Shown in pieces: positions 62,078 through 64,000 of a stretch of 64,000 nucleotides of DNA (position 1 is the first letter of the stretch; each line of letters starts with the position of its first letter). Under the pieces are notes generated by a model. That model was not told the DNA's origin. It saw only the letters and a program-made list of their open reading frames with translations, and did no database searches. The stretch spans positions 1-64,000 of the forward strand of contig JBBQHP010000024.1 in assembly GCA_038324085.1 (NCBI GenBank). Reading direction: 5' to 3'. The DNA is from Ga0077523 sp038324085. GTDB taxonomy: Bacteria > Pseudomonadota > Gammaproteobacteria > Burkholderiales > Ga0077523. A program made the translations under genes and the position numbers.

Positions 62078-62958
62078 ATGCCGACGCGCTCCAGGAGTCC
62101 GATGTTCGGTCCCTGCCTCTCCTGCACCGCGGCAAGGTGCGCGATCTCTACGCCGTCGATGCCGGGCATCTGCTGGTCGTGCAGACCGACCGCCTTTCCG
62201 CTTTCGATGTGATCCTGCCGACGCCGGTGCCGGGCAAGGGCAAGGTGCTCACGGCCGTCTCGAATTTCTGGTTCGCGAAACTCGCGCACGTGATCCCGAA
62301 TCACCTGACCGGCATCTCTCCCGAGAGCGTCGTCACGGCTGCCGAGCGCCCGCAAGTCGCGGGCCGTGCCTTCGTGGTGCGCAGACTCCAACCCCTGCCG
62401 ATCGAGGCGATCGTGCGCGGTTACGTGGCCGGCTCCGGCTGGAAGGACTATCGCGCCAACGGTTCGATCTGCGGCATTGAACTGCCCGCAGGATTGCAGG
62501 AGGCGTCGAAGCTGCCGCAACCGATCTTCACGCCTTCGACCAAGGCGCCGAAGGGTACGCACGACGAAAACATCCCGTTCGCGGCGGCCGAGAAGCTGCT
62601 CGGTGCCGCGCGTGCCGCGGAAGTGCGCGAGGCGGCGCTCCGCCTGTACTGCGAAGCCGCGGACTATGCGGCCACGCGCGGCATCATCATTGCGGACACC
62701 AAGTTCGAGTTCGGTACCGACGCCGCAGGCACGTTATATCTGATCGACGAGGCACTCACGCCGGACTCTTCCCGGTTCTGGCCCGCGGACCAGTATCGCG
62801 TCGGCATCAGTCCGCCCAGCTTCGACAAGCAGTTCGTGCGCGACTGGCTCGAGGCGCAGCACTGGAACAAGCAGCCGCCTGCCCCGGCGCTACCGGCGGA
62901 GGTCCTGCGCAGCACGGCCGAGAAGTACGCAGAAGCCGCGCACCTCCTGATGGACTGA
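62074..62958 (+). CDS. purC: SAICAR synthase
   Basis: Phosphoribosylaminoimidazole-succinocarboxamide synthase, 294 residues. Motifs: HRGKVRDLYAV, DRLSAFDVILP and the substrate region EAIVRGYVAGSGWKDY. LIDEALTPDSSRFWPADQY is typical of the longer (yeast-like) PurC group. The start overlaps purK (ATGA at 62074-62077). Confidence 0.96.
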   Translation: MNADALQESDVRSLPLLHRGKVRDLYAVDAGHLLVVQTDRLSAFDVILPTPVPGKGKVLTAVSNFWFAKLAHVIPNHLTGISPESVVTAAERPQVAGRAFVVRRLQPLPIEAIVRGYVAGSGWKDYRANGSICGIELPAGLQEASKLPQPIFTPSTKAPKGTHDENIPFAAAEKLLGAARAAEVREAALRLYCEAADYAATRGIIIADTKFEFGTDAAGTLYLIDEALTPDSSRFWPADQYRVGISPPSFDKQFVRDWLEAQHWNKQPPAPALPAEVLRSTAEKYAEAAHLLMD

Positions 62959-62965
62959 GACCGCG

Positions 62966-63925
62966 GTGTCACCGGAGGAGATCGAGCGCGGTGCGGCGCT
63001 CCTGCGGGCCGGCGGGCTGGTCGCATTTCCCACGGAGACCGTATACGGGCTGGGCGCAGATGCGAGCAATCCGGTGGCGGTGCGGCGGGTTTTCGACGCC
63101 AAGGGTCGGCCGGCGGATCACCCGGTTATCGTGCACCTGGCCGACAGGGGTCAACTCGGTTCCTGGGCACGTGAGGTCCCGGACGCGGCGAATCGGCTGG
63201 CGGACGCGTTCTGGCCCGGCCCGCTGACGCTCGTCCTGAAGCGTGCGCCCGGGGTGAGCGACCTCGTCACCGGCGGTCAGGACAGCGTCGGCTTGCGCGT
63301 CCCCTCGCATCCGGTGGCACAGGCGCTGCTGCGCAGCTTCGGCGGCGGCGTCGTGGCGCCGTCGGCCAATCGTTTCGGGCGGATCTCCCCGACCACTGCG
63401 GAACATGTGCGCGCAGAACTCGGGATGCGCGTTGATCTCGTGTTGGACGGGGGCGCCAGCGACGTGGGGATCGAATCGACCATCGTCGACGTATCGGGCG
63501 CGGTACCGGCGCTGCTGCGCCCGGGCATGATCGGTCTCGCCCAGCTCGAGGCAGTTCTGGGTCGGCTCGTCGCCTCGTCCTCCAGCAATTCGCCACGCGC
63601 CCCCGGCACGCTCGCGGCCCACTATGCTCCCACGACACCCCTGCAACTGCTGGAGCGCGCGGCGATCGATCGGCACCTGGCGTATCCCGGCGAGCGCGTC
63701 GCCGTACTGGCCCGGCGACCGGCACCGGACGGCCGTATCGCCTGGGTCCAAGCGCCGGCGGATCCGAAGGGCTACGCGCACGAACTGTACGGGAACCTGC
63801 GCGCGCTCGATGGCGGCGGATTCGCGCGGATCGTGGTCGAATCGGTTCCGCTCACGGCCGAGTGGCTCGCGGTGCGCGACCGGCTTGCGCGGGCGGCCCG
63901 CGGTGCCGGGGACTTTGCGACGTAG
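62966..63925 (+). CDS. L-threonylcarbamoyladenylate synthase (Sua5 type)
   Basis: Makes threonylcarbamoyl-AMP for t6A modification of tRNA position 37. The YrdC domain (about 1-190) has FPTETVYGLGADASNP and SANRFGRISPTTAEHV. The C-terminal Sua5 domain follows (about 200-319, with APGTLAAHYAPTTPLQLL). With 319 residues it is the long Sua5 form, not the short TsaC. The start is GTG 62966. The last 75 bp of the window after it hold at most the start of a next gene (ATG at 63992), too short to name. Confidence 0.93.
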   Translation: MSPEEIERGAALLRAGGLVAFPTETVYGLGADASNPVAVRRVFDAKGRPADHPVIVHLADRGQLGSWAREVPDAANRLADAFWPGPLTLVLKRAPGVSDLVTGGQDSVGLRVPSHPVAQALLRSFGGGVVAPSANRFGRISPTTAEHVRAELGMRVDLVLDGGASDVGIESTIVDVSGAVPALLRPGMIGLAQLEAVLGRLVASSSSNSPRAPGTLAAHYAPTTPLQLLERAAIDRHLAYPGERVAVLARRPAPDGRIAWVQAPADPKGYAHELYGNLRALDGGGFARIVVESVPLTAEWLAVRDRLARAARGAGDFAT

Positions 63926-64000
63926 CCTGACGGTCGATCGGGCACTGCACTTCGCCATGAACTTCGCAACGATGCGGCGGGAACAATTCCGATGAGCGCG

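Noticed and set aside
63992..64000. ATG at the right edge as the start of a new gene
   Set aside because: Only three codons visible and no clear ribosome site; cannot be assessed.

Overview
GC-rich DNA (about two thirds G+C by eye, not computed) from a Gram-negative bacterium, most probably a betaproteobacterium. It has the chromosome-origin gene order of Beta/Gammaproteobacteria: atp operon, parB-parA-rsmG-mnmG, mnmE-yidC-yidD-rnpA-rpmH, then dnaA-dnaN-gyrB on the other strand. It also has the betaproteobacterial string topB-dprA-LysM protein / def-fmt-rsmB-DUF4390-ntrY-ntrX. The window is densely coded. No stretch over 300 bases lacks a gene; the longest non-coding candidates are 47401-47629, 56482-56693, 31486-31680 and 33019-33207. 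I saw no tRNA, rRNA, insertion sequence, CRISPR array or prophage gene.

Layout. (1) 1-5703, minus: a two-partner secretion pair (TpsB pore and a large TpsA exoprotein cut by the window edge), a zinc metallopeptidase and an unrecognised gene. (2) 5704-6740, plus: a DapA/NanA-type aldolase gene broken by a frameshift. (3) 6743-15498, minus: one apparent operon, livK-H-M-G-F, M20 deacylase, fused malonate-decarboxylase-type beta/gamma carboxyltransferase, malonyl/acyl-CoA synthetase. This looks like a complete uptake-and-activation pathway and is the best candidate for an undescribed system. (4) 15598-22611, minus: atpIBEFHAGDC with a terminator after atpC. (5) 22694-31485, minus: parB, parA, rsmG, mnmG, two parS sites, a TauE/SafE permease, mnmE, yidC, yidD, rnpA, rpmH. 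(6) 31486-36731, plus: origin region with dnaA, dnaN, gyrB and several DnaA boxes. (7) 36765-41769, minus: topB, dprA, LysM protein. (8) 41883-48895, plus: def, fmt, rsmB, DUF4390 protein, ntrY, two tandem small ORFs in a duplicated 110-bp unit, and ntrX. (9) 48964-52240, plus: transketolase, glucokinase, SemiSWEET. (10) 52246-56481, minus: a complete CUT1-type sugar ABC importer. (11) 56694-63925, plus: gap, pgk, pyk, purE, purK, purC, Sua5/TsaC.

How the genes work together. The centre is the replication, partition and energy core, with the origin probably at the dnaA flanks and the parS sites about 5 kb away. The right side is a sugar-use region: importer and SemiSWEET bring sugar in, glucokinase phosphorylates it, transketolase, GAPDH, PGK and pyruvate kinase process it, and purine synthesis follows. 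NtrYX supplies two-component control, but its regulator has a degenerate ATPase domain. The left side is accessory: secretion, a broken aldolase gene and the liv/deacylase/carboxyltransferase/CoA-ligase operon.
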